Part shown: piece after piece, positions 23,654-34,593 of the stretch | Position numbering within the stretch: the stretch's first letter is position 1 | Layout: each line of letters starts with the position of its first letter | Assembly (NCBI GenBank): GCA_964017235.1 | Contig: OZ024927.1 | Location: 25,129,160 to 25,193,159, forward strand | Source: Sabellastarte sp. h YS-2021 | Taxonomy: Eukaryota > Annelida > Polychaeta > Sabellida > Sabellidae | Reading direction: 5' to 3' | DNA length: 64,000 nt | Notes under the pieces: generated by a model | Database searches by the model: none | Told to the model about the DNA's origin: nothing | Seen by the model: the letters and a program-made list of their open reading frames with translations, nothing else | Position numbers and translations under genes: made by a program

Positions 23654-26600
23654 ATATCCCCAGACAGGTCATCACTCACGCCACAGGTTTTGATCGGGAA
23701 TTTTTTAAAACATAATTACCCATTATTATATGAACTTCAGCACATCAATCTACTCTGTTTATATCTCCCCAAGGAAGATGGTGTATCCCCAGACGCCGAA
23801 TACATAACTCAAATTATATTTTCAATCTTCCTGCAATGATAACTCTAAACCTATTTTCAAAGTATTTAAATGATTGATGATTGAATGTCCATTCTAAAAT
23901 AATAATCCCAAAAGAGCATATCTGTTTCTATATTTGTTGACAAATAAAATATTATTTTTAACTCAACTCATCATATTTTTCAATCTTCCTTCAAAGTATT
24001 TAAATGATTGATGATTCAATGTCCATTCTAAAATTCATAATCCCAAAAGCGCATATCTGTTTCTATATTTGTTCACAAATAAAATATTATTTAAAAAAAA
24101 ATTATTTATATTATTATTTTATTATATTATTTTTAGAATTTGCAAATTGTTTTCAGTTATTCATTTCCTCTATACCTATATATGTGGTCCATATATATGC
24201 AACCTAAATATGTGACACAATCTCAGTTCTGACTCCCCTTTGTGTTATATGTAATGAAGCCCACCACCTCCCACCCCCACCCCTCTCCCCTTCTCCACAC
24301 CTCTCTCACTATTACACAAGATCTGCAACCCCATTGAGTTCTTTGTTTCTCATCTGATATCATTAAATACCTTTGTTTATTTAGTGTCACTCAATATAGC
24401 TGGAGGTCCCAGAGGTGGGTGGGGGGAATCCGGGTGGGGGATGTGGGTTGAGCATAAATGGTAAACAAACAATCTATATAAAAGGGGTACTCAAATACAA
24501 AAAGAATTGAGAATTTTAAGTATGTGATTATCAACTGAAATGAGTTCATAACTGTAGGAGCTGTGCCAAAATTAACTGAGGCAAGTTGAATAAAACTGGG
24601 CTAGTTGAGGGTTAAAAATCCCCTAGTTTTACTACATAAGGATATAATTTCATTAATATTGGGACTTAAAGCTCACTTAAAGTGTCCATTTTGTCTACTT
24701 GAATATGTTTAACCAGTTTCATTTTAAAAAGTGAAAAACTCAGCAAGCAGAGGTATAACACACAAAAATAAGTTCTTAAAAGACTAAGATAGCCATAACA
24801 TTATTAATATTCAAAATTTAAATAGACAGGCATTTCCTTTTAAAAATTCAAAGATTTCAGCTCTATAACCCACATAGTTTGACAGTTACTGGGCTTTAAA
24901 GTGGCATAATATCCATAAATTGGGTTTCTGTGGGCATTTTACAATTGTTAAAGAGACCTTAGCAATTAAACTACAGATCTGAAACTTTTTGGGGGACATA
25001 CATAACAAACAAAAATTATATATAATACAGTTTAAGACTTGTCACACTAAGCATTTCCAAATAACAGGGCAAAATACGGAAAAAATGTCAAAAAAGGCAC
25101 TTGGGCGAGTGTCTATGGCCCTCATACACAGGTTAAATGTCTACTAAAAACCTTGATTTTCGGCATATGTAAACAGGACATAATAATGCATTCCCAGATG
25201 GGATTTCAGCTCCATCAATCACATAGTTTAACAGTTACAGGGCTTAAAGGTGGTAAAAAGTCCAAATATTGGGTCATTGTGGGCCTTTTAGAGATCTCGA
25301 TGTGGCTTTCAAATTAAAGCTTCAGACTTAAAATTTGTTACATACTAAGATTACACATAGAATATGTATCTAATAAAGTTTGAAACTTCTCAGACTTACC
25401 ATTTCTAAGTTACAGAGCAAAATATGTGAAAAATGTCTTAAAAGGGTCACTCAGGTGGGTGTTTAAGGTCCTCATACACAGGTTAAATGTCTACTTGAAG
25501 CCTTGATTTTTGGCACATGTAAAAAGAACATAATAATGTATTCCCAGATGAGATTTCAGCTCTATCAGTCACATAGTTTAACAGTCACAGGCCTTAAAAT
25601 TGGCAAAAAGTCCAAATACTGGGTCTTTATGGGGCCTTCTAGAGACCTAAATGTGGCCTTCAAATTAAAGCTTCAGACTTAAAATTTGTCACATACTAAG
25701 ATTACACATAGAATATGCATCTAATACAGTTTGAAACTTCTTAGACTTACCATTTCCAAGTTACAGGGAAAAATATGTGAAAAATGTCGAAAAATGGTCA
25801 CTCGGGTGGGGATTTATGGTCCTCATACACAGGTTAAATGTCTTCTTAAAGCCTTAATTTTTGGCACATATAAAAATAACATACTAATATCTTCTCAGAT
25901 AGGATTTGAGCTCTATCAATCACATAGTTTGACAGTCACAGGGCTTAAAAGTAGCAAAAAGTCCAAATATTGGGTCTTTGGGAGCCTTTTAGAGACCTCA
26001 ATTTGACCTTCAAAATTAAAGCTTCAGACTTAAAATCTGTTACATACTAAGATTACACACAGAATATATATCTAATACAGTTTGAAACTTCTCAGACTTA
26101 CCATTTCCAAGTTACAGGGAAAAAGATGTGAAAAATGTCTTATAAGGGTCACTCGGGTGGGTGTTTATGGTCCTGATACACAGGTTAACTGTCTATTAAA
26201 GGCCTAAATGTTGGGGCACATATAAGAAAACACATAGATATATTCCCAGATGATATTTAACTTAGATGAGAGACATAGTTTGAAAGCTACAGTGCTTGAA
26301 AGTGGCAAAAAGTGCATAAATTGGGTCTCTGTGGGCACTTTTGAGACCTTAAGTCGACCCCTTTGGGTAAACCTACAGCCCTAAAATTTTCTACAGACAA
26401 GGATTACATATCAAAGTTATACCTAGCGCAGTTTGAGACTCATCAGAATTATCACTTCCAAATAATAGGGCAAAATATGTGAAAAGTACAGCAAAAAATC
26501 CCTAAGTGGGGGTATTTATGGGCCTCAAACACAATTTTCTCCTCATCTTAAAGTCATGATTTTCGGCACATGTACTAAGAACATATTAATGTGTTGTCAG

Positions 26601-26890
26601 GTAAAATTTCAACCAGCTGAGCATCATAGTTTGTGACCTACAGGGCTCTAAGTGGCCAAAAGTGCAATTTCTGACCTTAAGGTGGCCATAAGTTCTTTTT
26701 TACTGGGAGTTTAAGGTCACCTTAAAATAGGGATCTTCCTTTGGGCACCCTTAACATGTGTACCAAGTTTGAAAAAAAAATATTAATTTGTTTTTGAGTT
26801 ATCGCGTCCACAAGGAAATTTCTACAGCGGCGGCGGCGGCGGCGCGACGGACCTGAATCCAATATATCCCCGACTTTCGTCTGGGGATAT
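23654..26890 (+). mobile_element. Large tandem-repeat element with terminal hairpin (pearl/HINE-like), 3.2 kb
   Basis: The left end ATATCCCCAGAC (23654-23665) is the exact inverse of GTCTGGGGATAT (26879-26890). The latter pairs with ATATCCCCGAC (26864-26874) across TTTC to make a 3' hairpin. The core is about five copies of a 351-bp unit; the marker CAGGTTAAATGTCTAC falls near 25129, 25479, 25830 and 26181. A GC-rich block (cggcggcggcggcgcgacgg) lies just before the hairpin. The left third (23670-24700) is unique, with a C-rich tract at 24260-24290 and a G-rich tract at 24417-24448. No protein-coding frame is visible. Confidence 0.72.
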
Positions 26891-27920
26891 AATTAACAAC
26901 ATGCATGTGCTGGGATAACTACCTTGGGTCAGCATCATACTAAAGGGGAAACACATACTATGCAGTAGTAGTAAATTGATTTATGATAAATCATATATGT
27001 AATATGGTCATTGAAAACAATGAAAAGGTCTCACAAGTTACTGAAATGTTTGGGATAATCAATCATATATTTTGATTACTTTCATCCAAGCTATACTATT
27101 CTTGTGCCGATCAAATAACAAACATAGTGATACACCAGTTACAAGACTCTGGTTAGGGTTACAAGTTTCAATGTAATGTGTACTTTCAAGTTTTTATTGT
27201 CCACAATGCATGACTAAATTTACAAAAAGCAGTTTCATAAAGTAACACGATCGACAACTCTACATTATGTAATGCGTGATTAATTTGATGGTACACACAA
27301 AGGAGCTAATTAAATGGGATGCTAAATATGTATAATAATGAATTAATTTCTCAATGACAAGATTTTTACATTGAAAATGTCAGTAATTTTTTAGATCTTG
27401 CAATAGTAAGCATACACAAGAAATTGACGCAAATACAAATGTGTTTTACATATCTTTCAAGACTCCAATGACTTTCATGAATATTAAGAGTCACAGATTA
27501 TGTGAAAAATCAAACACAAATGCATTTAAAAGTTTTAAAGATTCTATCCAAATTAAACTTGTGACAACCCCAGTTAACTGACAAATTGGAAATAAAGAAT
27601 TATAAGTACAAAGAAAAACAACACAAGAAGTTAAGTGCTTATCTAAATCGATAAAGAGTGAAAAAAAATTAAGTAACTAAAAGGAAATGAAAGGCAACAA
27701 AATCTAATCCATAAACCTTACAATCACGCAGCCAAAGAAAGTATCAAAAGAATATTGTTTTGTCTATAACAGTCCTGTACTTAACTAATTTGTACAAAAC
27801 ACATGGTACAGTGGCACATTATGAAAAATATCAATTTTAAAGCACTGACACTGTTTAAGTATATTGAGGGGACCAAATCTATTTGTTCAACAACTTAAGC
27901 ACCAAAGCCATCCGACAACA
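26891..27920. other. Intron sequence, no recognised element
   Basis: AT-rich intron with no exon, inverted-repeat element or tandem array that I can support. Confidence 0.6.
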
Positions 27921-27925
27921 ACACA

Positions 27926-28175
27926 TAATAGTTTCCTCCACCAGGAGGTTACCCTGGTATATTCTTGGACATATTTGTCTGTCTGTCTGTCTTCATAACA
28001 ATTCCAAAAGTAATGAACCAATCTTTATGTGGGTAGGGCCTGGTCAAAGATTGAAGTGATAAAGTTTGGTGAAAGATCAGCATCATATCTGGGATACAAA
28101 AAAAGTCCACAATTTTCAAAGGTCCCATTTTCAATGGCTTTGACTTTCTGGTTGCAACGGCTGCAAGGGTCATGA
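27926..28175 (-). repeat. Fragment of a dispersed repeat with hairpin TTTCCTCC-ACC-AGGAGG
   Basis: A short hairpin near 27930 and a (TGTC)n run at 27976-27992 precede a stretch that is interrupted at 28175 by a hAT MITE and resumes at 28729. It looks like the end of another tandem-repeat/hairpin element on the minus strand, but the opposite end was not found. Confidence 0.35.
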
Positions 28176-28720
28176 TAGTATAGGGATTGAGAGCCATATT
28201 GAGGATCGATATCGAATGAAAATTTAGGGTTGTGGATCGATCGATATTTCAATATCGGGACCGTTAACGTAAGCCGTGGGCGATAATACAGGTTATTTGA
28301 AAACGTGCACATATAAATTCACGAAATTATCAAAAGATACTACTTATGCACCAAAAATATATTTCTGCAATATAAAATTAAATAAAATGAACAAAAATCC
28401 AATCAAATAAGAGTTTTCATGCTTTTTTGTGTACTAGCTGTCAGGTTTTGTTTCTCTTCCGTGAAACCGGAAGTTGTCACTGACAATGTAAACAAAGATG
28501 GCGCCAGACTTGAACCAATTTATTTCTGTTGTAAATGTGCTTTTTAAGGCGTTTATATAATAAATATTTATTTAAGCAGTAAAATTACTCTGTTTATTTT
28601 ATTTTTGTCTGTTTCTTATATGTGGTTTCGATATTGAAATGCTGGTAGTATGTGTCGATATCGGCAGTTCTGTGGGATGATCGATCGATATTGAAAGATC
28701 GAGCACCAATCCCTACACTA
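28176..28720. mobile_element. hAT-like MITE, 545 bp, perfect 8-bp TSD
   Basis: The termini TAGTATAGGGATTGAG and ACCAATCCCTACACTA are inverted. The flanking duplication GGTCATGA is exact (28168-28175, 28721-28728). Inside each end lies ATCGATATCGA/TCGATCGATATT. The centre has ACCGGAAGTTG (28466-28476) and AAAGATGGCGCCAGAC (28495-28510). Confidence 0.9.
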
Positions 28721-28728
28721 GGTCATGA

Positions 28729-30353
28729 GCAGACCTCCCCCGGTGAAAGGAAGGAGTGAGTATATTTCAGGAATCATATTATGAATAGAAAAGGTCTCAA
28801 ATTTTTGGGAACATGCCCTGCCAAATGTCTGCACTCAAGGAGTACTTTCTTTTTTTTGCAATGTTTTCAACAAAATATTTTTTTCTTTTTTGTGAACTTG
28901 AGCTAATCATGGTTACAGTAGGTGATCTGATCATTTAAAATTTATAATGACTTTGCTGAATAAAACATACATGTTATATTTCTTGTCTGGAAATGCATTT
29001 CACTGGGGAAATACATCAAACTGTTTTCTGAACCATGCCATGATAACTCTTGTGCATAGAATTCAAACCCACCTCTAGTTTAAACAGGATTACTACTACG
29101 TCCAACTCTCAGAATTTTTATATACTCTGTAAACAGGTGGAGATCAAAGCAGAAAAAACATTATTACACTGCCATTAATCTTCTAATTACACTCGGAACT
29201 TTTGTATTTACAAGCGAGTCTTAAATATAGCATAAGGTGTAAAAGGAGAGTGGCGTTCTGATAACGAAAATGCATTTCACTGACCAGAAGAAAAGAGGTG
29301 AAACTTATATTAAAGCAACAAAATGGAAATAAAATGTACTGAGCCACAATCCATCAGAAAAGTAAAAAGATACAAACATTCAGCTGAGAATTTATATAAA
29401 TCCAGGCATCGATTATTTTGAAATTCCATAAGAATAACTGATGAAATAACAACCTTTAGTTACACACTTTTTCCATATTTCCAGCTTTCACTGAGCAGAA
29501 ACCTACACTTTCTACTGACAAAGTTTCTCGTTATCGGTTAACTGGCAAAATGCTTTCGATACCCTAGAATCAGAATTTTTGTGGGATACAGATATGGACC
29601 AGGTGATATTATCCAACTCCACTATAGATTTCCTAAACTTAAGCAATAATGGATTTAGAGTTATCAAATATTTAATTCCAGTTTCCAAATAAAGCTCAGA
29701 AAGAGAACTAAGACACAGCTTTTTTTCAGTATTTCCTGGAATCAGAACTGCTTTGCATTAACAGGCTCTTTTTACTAACCCACTTCTATACTTTTTTGGA
29801 AACTTGGAGCTTTATTAACCAATACACACTTGATATCTTGTGCATCACATGAAACTCCGACATAAATAAACTGATATCCTGTTTGTACTCGAGAAACTTG
29901 TGGCGGTAATTAGAGAAGTATCCCCTGACTGTACAGCACAAATCCACTACAAAGCACAGAAATATGATGGCCAAAGAACAGCATTGCACAGTTCTGTACT
30001 ATTCTACGTAGTGGAAATTGCACTGTGGGTTGTCTACTACAATGGCATAAACTGTAGCCCATGAATTAATTTAAGATGTTTCCCGTAATCGAATTTAAAA
30101 TCCTTAAACTCCAGGAGCAATGATAAGGGGACTGACCTTTAAAAAACGGTCGAAGTTTAAATATGATTCCAGCAAACAAATCATGGCCGATAATTGCCCA
30201 CAAATTGTTTTCATATCTCATTCAAGCCTGGGGACATGCACACATCTTCCCACATACAAACAAACGTCTTATTACAGTTTCCCAACAAAGCACAGCCATA
30301 TAGAATGCCAGAGAACAGTACAGTACACACAGAAGCATGGAGAAGCGGAGTAC
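28729..30353. other. Intron sequence, no recognised element
   Basis: AT-rich intron between the MITE and the donor side of the next exon. No coding, inverted-repeat or tandem structure is supported. Confidence 0.6.
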
Positions 30354-30494
30354 CTGCACTGTTAGGGGTAGAGGAAGTGCTACTTCCATTATGGGTACTC
30401 TGTCCGTTGGTTTGGGGCAGGTTGCTGGCAGCGACCGAGGCGAGGTTAGTGTTATTCATGGCAGAGGTCAGGGTGGCAAGGGCGGCTGCAAATG
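30354..30494 (-). CDS. CELF-like protein, linker exon with two possible acceptors
   Basis: This exon has donor gtactc and two in-frame acceptors: ctatggcag (exon end 30494, 141 bp) and tttgcag (exon end 30485, 132 bp). It encodes AAALATLTSAMNNTNLASVA, then ASNLPQTNGQST and HNGSSTSSTPNSA. The ALATLTSAM start and Ser/Asn-rich tail match CELF1/2 linker composition (NALTTSSSPLSVLTSSG). Symmetric 1-1 phase. A T-rich tract upstream supports a functional acceptor; which AG is used cannot be told. The DIRS retrotransposon begins 270 bp upstream in the preceding intron. Confidence 0.92.
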
Positions 30495-30810
30495 CTGCCA
30501 TAGCAACCACACAGAAGAAAAAAACAAACAAAAATAACAAATCAACAAACTGTCAATATAAACAAATTAACTACAAACAAGCAGACATACACTGTCAGTG
30601 AGTTATGGTTTTAAGAAATTCATCCCTTTTACTATTGCTTATTTATATTTTATATAATTTTTGATGCACTCTGGGATTGCAAGTTAATCAACTATGTATG
30701 GTCATAAAACAATAAACAATAGCTCTGTAACATTTTTATGTTTTGTTGCAATTAATATAGACACAATATTGCAAATTTAATAAGTAAATTAAATTTTTAT
30801 AAGTTAATAC

Positions 30811-30982
30811 CCTATCCAATGGACAATTGCTTTACCGGTCGGCGCGACCGGTCCCGCCAAACGCCAGAAAAAGACGTCCTGTATATACTACCGGCAGGAC
30901 CGGTCACAGAGTGTGCATTCGCCAGGTGGCGCATCGTACTTCATTTCCTGTTTACCTCTTGACGTCATAGCATCTTTTTCGT
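30811..30982 (+). repeat. DIRS 3' inverted terminal repeat (172 bp core)
   Basis: This is the exact reverse complement of 36931-37102 by direct reading. It contains the palindrome ACCGGTCGGCGCGACCGGT (30834-30852), further ACCGGT copies, and TGACGTCA (30960-30967). Outside the core the left terminus extends to 30768 with an AT-rich tail that differs from the right end. Confidence 0.95.
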
Positions 30983-31042
30983 GTCTAATCCTAGTAAGAC
31001 CCCTAGTAAGCTGATAGCGGGGCCGGTTGGGTGGGCCTTGCC

Positions 31043-31139
31043 TGTCCATTGGATAGGGTATTAACTTATAAAAATTTAATTTACTTATTAAATTTGCAAT
31101 TTTATTGCGTTAATACATCCTATCCAATGGACAATTGCT
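31043..31139. repeat. DIRS internal complementary region (circle-junction copy)
   Basis: 31043-31100 is the inverse of the left terminus (30768-30825), and 31097-31139 is the inverse of the right terminus (37082-37124). The two matches overlap at 31098-31100 (AAT). The stretch is therefore an inverted copy of the element's two ends fused head to tail. In DIRS-1 this segment is used as a template to complete the ends and make the circular integration intermediate. Confidence 0.94.
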
Positions 31140-31410
31140 GAATAACTACCGCTTGGTAGGCGGGTAAGCAGCTAGGGACTTATGTGAACTCATAACAACA
31201 AATTTTAACAGGCCCATTTGACCTAGGGTCAGAGAACCCTGAAAGGTCAGGGTCGGTCACTAACTCACCGGTTAACCGGGAGCCCACCGACGTTGCCCCC
31301 CCCCTTTTTCTTTCCTTCAGAGTTGATCTGAGTTGGAAAGATAGAGAGAGAGAGGGGCTGAGTTCAGTCCCAGACGAAATAAACTTCCCAAAGGAAGCAA
31401 ATCACAGTTT

Positions 31411-31411
<1 letters not shown>

Positions 31412-31449
<38 letters not shown>
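31412..31449 (-). repeat. A38 tract in the DIRS 3' region
   Basis: The printed strand has 38 consecutive T, i.e. an A tract on the element's sense strand, 91 bp after the recombinase stop codon and about 270 bp before the internal complementary region. It resembles a fixed copy of a poly(A) tail, although DIRS elements need sequence downstream of it for replication. Confidence 0.85.
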
Positions 31450-31454
<5 letters not shown>

Positions 31455-31472
31455 ATATATGTACATTTCCCA

Positions 31473-31523
31473 TATTTACATTATGTACATATCTAACATA
31501 TTTACAATATGTACATATTTACA
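31473..31523 (-). promoter_or_regulatory. Three UGUAAAUA (PUF/Pumilio-type) motifs in the DIRS 3' UTR
   Basis: On the sense strand UGUAAAUA occurs at 31523-31516, 31506-31499 and 31480-31473, between the recombinase stop and the A tract. UGUANAUA is the established Pumilio recognition sequence. The surrounding 90 nt are an AT-rich repeat of TATGTAAATATGTACATA type, so the cluster may reflect that repeat; a regulatory role is inference. Confidence 0.5.
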
Positions 31524-31539
31524 TATATACAACATCTCC

Positions 31540-34500
31540 TCACTTCTGGGCCTGGTGGTGCACCTGCTGGGCAGCCACTACAGGTCCCAGGTGGAAAAGC
31601 TCTGAGTCAGCCCAGGCAACATCCTTCAAATAGAATTGGGTGAAGGTGTTGTGAGATTTCCAGTGGCAGGCTGACAAGATCTGATCTAAGGAGATCCCTG
31701 ATTGGAAAGCCTTAGAAGCAGCAAAGGCCCTAACATCATGGGCTTTAACCTGATGTAAGGTGAGGGCCTCCTGGTCAGAGAGCTCATAGCACAGAACCAC
31801 CGTCTGTTTGATCCATGAGGAGATGGTGGCAGGCGAGATGTCTTTATCAAAACCCTTTTTGAAGGAGACAAAGACTAACTCCTTATTCTGCCTGATGTCT
31901 GCAGTCCTGTCCAAGTAGTAACGCAGGGCTCTAACTGGACATAGGGACCTGTCACCCTTGAGTGACCTATCCAGAGATGGTGCCAGGGCTGGGATGACCA
32001 CTGGTGCCACACTATCTGGACCTTCCTTAGCCAGCTGATTCTTGGATAGGAAGCTGGGTGAGGGGTACAAGGACACCTTAGACCAGTCTGACTGGTGTCT
32101 GATGTTCTTATGTAACCAAGCATGGATCTCACTCCTGCGTTTACCTGAACCCAAAGCCAGCAGGAAAACCGTCTTGAAAGTTAAATGTTTCAAGGAGGAC
32201 TCTTTCAGGGGTTCAAAAGGAGCCTTTGTGAGCTGATGTAAAACCAGTGAAAGGTTCCAGGAGGGGATACCCCTCCTGCCCTTAGGTCTGTCTCTATGGA
32301 AACTATCCAGGAGACGAGTGAGATTCTCATCTTTGCTGACATTAATGGTGGAGTTGCCCAGTTTGTCAGCAATGGCTGATCTGTAGCCATCAATAGTGCC
32401 TGGTTGTAACTTCTTGTCCTGGAACAAGTGCAGGAGGAAGTCAGCAATGGCCTTCAGAGGTGGTGCCCTGAAGTCCACCTGATTACTGAGGCACCACTTT
32501 GTAAAAATGGTCCACTTTGCCTCATAGACAGATCTGGTTGATCTTCTTTGAGGAGCCTCAATTCGTGCTGCCACTGCCTCAGAGAAGCCTTGCTCCTTGA
32601 TTGCTGAGGCTCTAGGAGCCAGGCATGTAGGTTCAGATTCGACAGGTTCCTGTGAAGGACCTGGTTGAATGGCTGAGACACAAGGTTTGGTATGCTGGGC
32701 GGACAGAGTGGGATCTGGCTTGACATGGCTACCAGGTCCCAAAACCAGGGCATGTTGGGCCACCCTGGGGCAATCAGGATTATTCTGTTGCAGGGGTAGT
32801 CCTGGAGCTTCTCCACCACTTTGCCCAAGATGGCTGCCGGTGGGAAGGCGTATGGGTCCAGGTACTCCCAGGAGAGACTGAGTGCATCCACTGCCCAAGC
32901 CTGGGGGTCTGGCACCGGTGACACAAACTGGGGTAGTTTGTTGTTGAACCTGGTGGCAAACAGGTCCACTCTCGGCTGGTGCCACCTTGTGCATACAGCT
33001 TGGAATACTGCTGGATGAAGTGACCACTCTGTTTGAATGGTCTGGCCAAGTCTGGATAGCTTGTCTGCTATCACGTTCAGCCGGCCGGGGATGTGACGTG
33101 CCCTGAGGGTTACCTGTTGTCTGGTGCACCAGGACAGGATTCTCCACAGTAGGGCACACAGTGACCCCGACTTCATCCCCCCCTCTTTGTTGATATAGGC
33201 AACCACTGTTGTGTTGTCTGTAGCTATCAACACAGTCTTGTTGCAGACCAGGGTTCGAAACTCCTTTAGAGCTAGAAAAACTGCTTTTAGCTCTAAGTGG
33301 TTTATGTGCAACTTGCTTTCTGGAAGGGACCAAGTTCCCCTTGCAGTATGGTCGTCCAAATGAGCGCCCCACCCTTCGTTTGATGCGTCTGTAAAGATCT
33401 GCAGAGCATGTTTTAGAGGGTGTAATGGTTGACCTAATAGCACATTGCTTTCCTCCAGCCACCACCTTAGATGAGGGTGGAGGGACTTGGGGACCGATAT
33501 CACCTTTTCCAGTGACTCTGGGACCCTCCAATTGTTTTTCAAGTGCCACTGTATGGGTCTCATGTGGAGTCGCCCTAAGTGGACTTGTTTTTCTGTTGCT
33601 GTGAGGAGACCTATGAGGGACATGAATTTCCGGACCGGACAAACCGGATCCGACATCATTGATCTGATCTTGTCTGTCAAGGCCTGCCAACGTTCCTCTG
33701 TTGGTCTGACCTTGCCCTCTTTCAGGTCGAACTGGTAACCTACGAAGTTGAAGACCTGTTTGGGTGCCAGTTCTGACTTTTCCTTGTTCACCAGCCACCC
33801 TAGTTTCTGACAAAGTGTGACCAGGGTTTGAGTATGCTGGAGACAGGTGTGGAGGGTAGAGGCCCTCACCAGCCAGTCGTCTAGGTACTGGTGGATTCTT
33901 ATACCCTGTCGTAAGGCCATGAGCTTGACCTCTTTGGCCACCACTGTGAACTCCATGGGTGCTGTGGAAAGACCAAAGGGCAGGGCCTTGAACTGGTAGG
34001 ATTGGCCCTGAATGTGAAAACGCATGTACTTCCTTGACTGATTGTGAATTGGTATGTGGAAGTAAGCGTCTTTGAAATCTATGGATGTGACCCACTCCCC
34101 TGCCTGTAGGGAGGTTCTTATTGTCTCTGGGGTCTCCATCTTGAAGGACTCTGTGTTTAAAAAGGTGTTCAAGGTGCTCAGGTCCAAGATAGGTCTCCAC
34201 CGGTTGTTGGGTTTGGGAACCAAAAATAGCCGGTTGTAAAACCCTAGGGAGGTCTGATTTGTTACCGGTTCTACTGCATTCTTGTTTGTTAGCTGAGTCA
34301 GTGCCTCCAAAAGGAAGGACTGTCTTTGGGGGTTTACATATTTGCTGATGACCATTGGTGACCTGGTTAGGTTGGGTCTGAACCGGAAGGGAAGGGTGTA
34401 GCCCTCTCTCAGAATTCTGATAACTTTTGGACTGGCACCCAGAGTTTCCCACTTTTCCCAAAACTGCTGAAGTCTTGCCCCTACAGGAAGATTTGTGACA

Positions 34501-34593
34501 ACAGTTGGGACATTTGTGACAATTTTTACAAAACTCAAGTGATCTACACAGGAAACATCTTTCACATGGTTTATTTCTCTGATAAATTGACAA
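31540..34593 (-). CDS. DIRS tyrosine recombinase frame (1017 codons)
   Basis: The C-terminal third (about residues 660-1000) is a tyrosine recombinase, which would integrate the circular DNA copy. An N-terminal SAM-like domain (SVYEAKWTIFTKWC, GTIDGYRSAI) is followed by the catalytic domain: Arg in SGKRRSEIHA (R819), HDVR (H952, R955), CHWKSH (H977/W978) and the nucleophile Tyr in FTQFYLKD (Y988). The R-H-R-W-Y set is complete. The frame is open far upstream and overlaps the RT frame for 2140 bp. It starts with a Cys-rich block (PCERCFLC, FCKNCHKCPNCC) that looks like a zinc-binding motif, followed by about 600 residues of Pro/Gln/Ser/Arg-rich sequence with no recognised fold. Whether translation starts at the first Met, internally, or by shifting is unknown. 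Confidence 0.93.
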   Translation of the reverse strand: MSIYQRNKPCERCFLCRSLEFCKNCHKCPNCCHKSSCRGKTSAVLGKVGNSGCQSKSYQNSERGLHPSLPVQTQPNQVTNGHQQICKPPKTVLPFGGTDSANKQECSRTGNKSDLPRVLQPAIFGSQTQQPVETYLGPEHLEHLFKHRVLQDGDPRDNKNLPTGRGVGHIHRFQRRLLPHTNSQSVKEVHAFSHSGPILPVQGPALWSFHSTHGVHSGGQRGQAHGLTTGYKNPPVPRRLAGEGLYPPHLSPAYSNPGHTLSETRVAGEQGKVRTGTQTGLQLRRLPVRPERGQGQTNRGTLAGLDRQDQINDVGSGLSGPEIHVPHRSPHSNRKTSPLRATPHETHTVALEKQLEGPRVTGKGDIGPQVPPPSSKVVAGGKQCAIRSTITPSKTCSADLYRRIKRRVGRSFGRPYCKGNLVPSRKQVAHKPLRAKSSFSSSKGVSNPGLQQDCVDSYRQHNSGCLYQQRGGDEVGVTVCPTVENPVLVHQTTGNPQGTSHPRPAERDSRQAIQTWPDHSNRVVTSSSSIPSCMHKVAPAESGPVCHQVQQQTTPVCVTGARPPGLGSGCTQSLLGVPGPIRLPTGSHLGQSGGEAPGLPLQQNNPDCPRVAQHALVLGPGSHVKPDPTLSAQHTKPCVSAIQPGPSQEPVESEPTCLAPRASAIKEQGFSEAVAARIEAPQRRSTRSVYEAKWTIFTKWCLSNQVDFRAPPLKAIADFLLHLFQDKKLQPGTIDGYRSAIADKLGNSTINVSKDENLTRLLDSFHRDRPKGRRGIPSWNLSLVLHQLTKAPFEPLKESSLKHLTFKTVFLLALGSGKRRSEIHAWLHKNIRHQSDWSKVSLYPSPSFLSKNQLAKEGPDSVAPVVIPALAPSLDRSLKGDRSLCPVRALRYYLDRTADIRQNKELVFVSFKKGFDKDISPATISSWIKQTVVLCYELSDQEALTLHQVKAHDVRAFAASKAFQSGISLDQILSACHWKSHNTFTQFYLKDVAWADSELFHLGPVVAAQQVHHQAQK

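Noticed and set aside
30194-30601. 135-codon plus-strand frame over the CELF exon
   Set aside because: It is the antisense shadow of the minus-strand exon at 30354-30494; no conserved motif and no start context.
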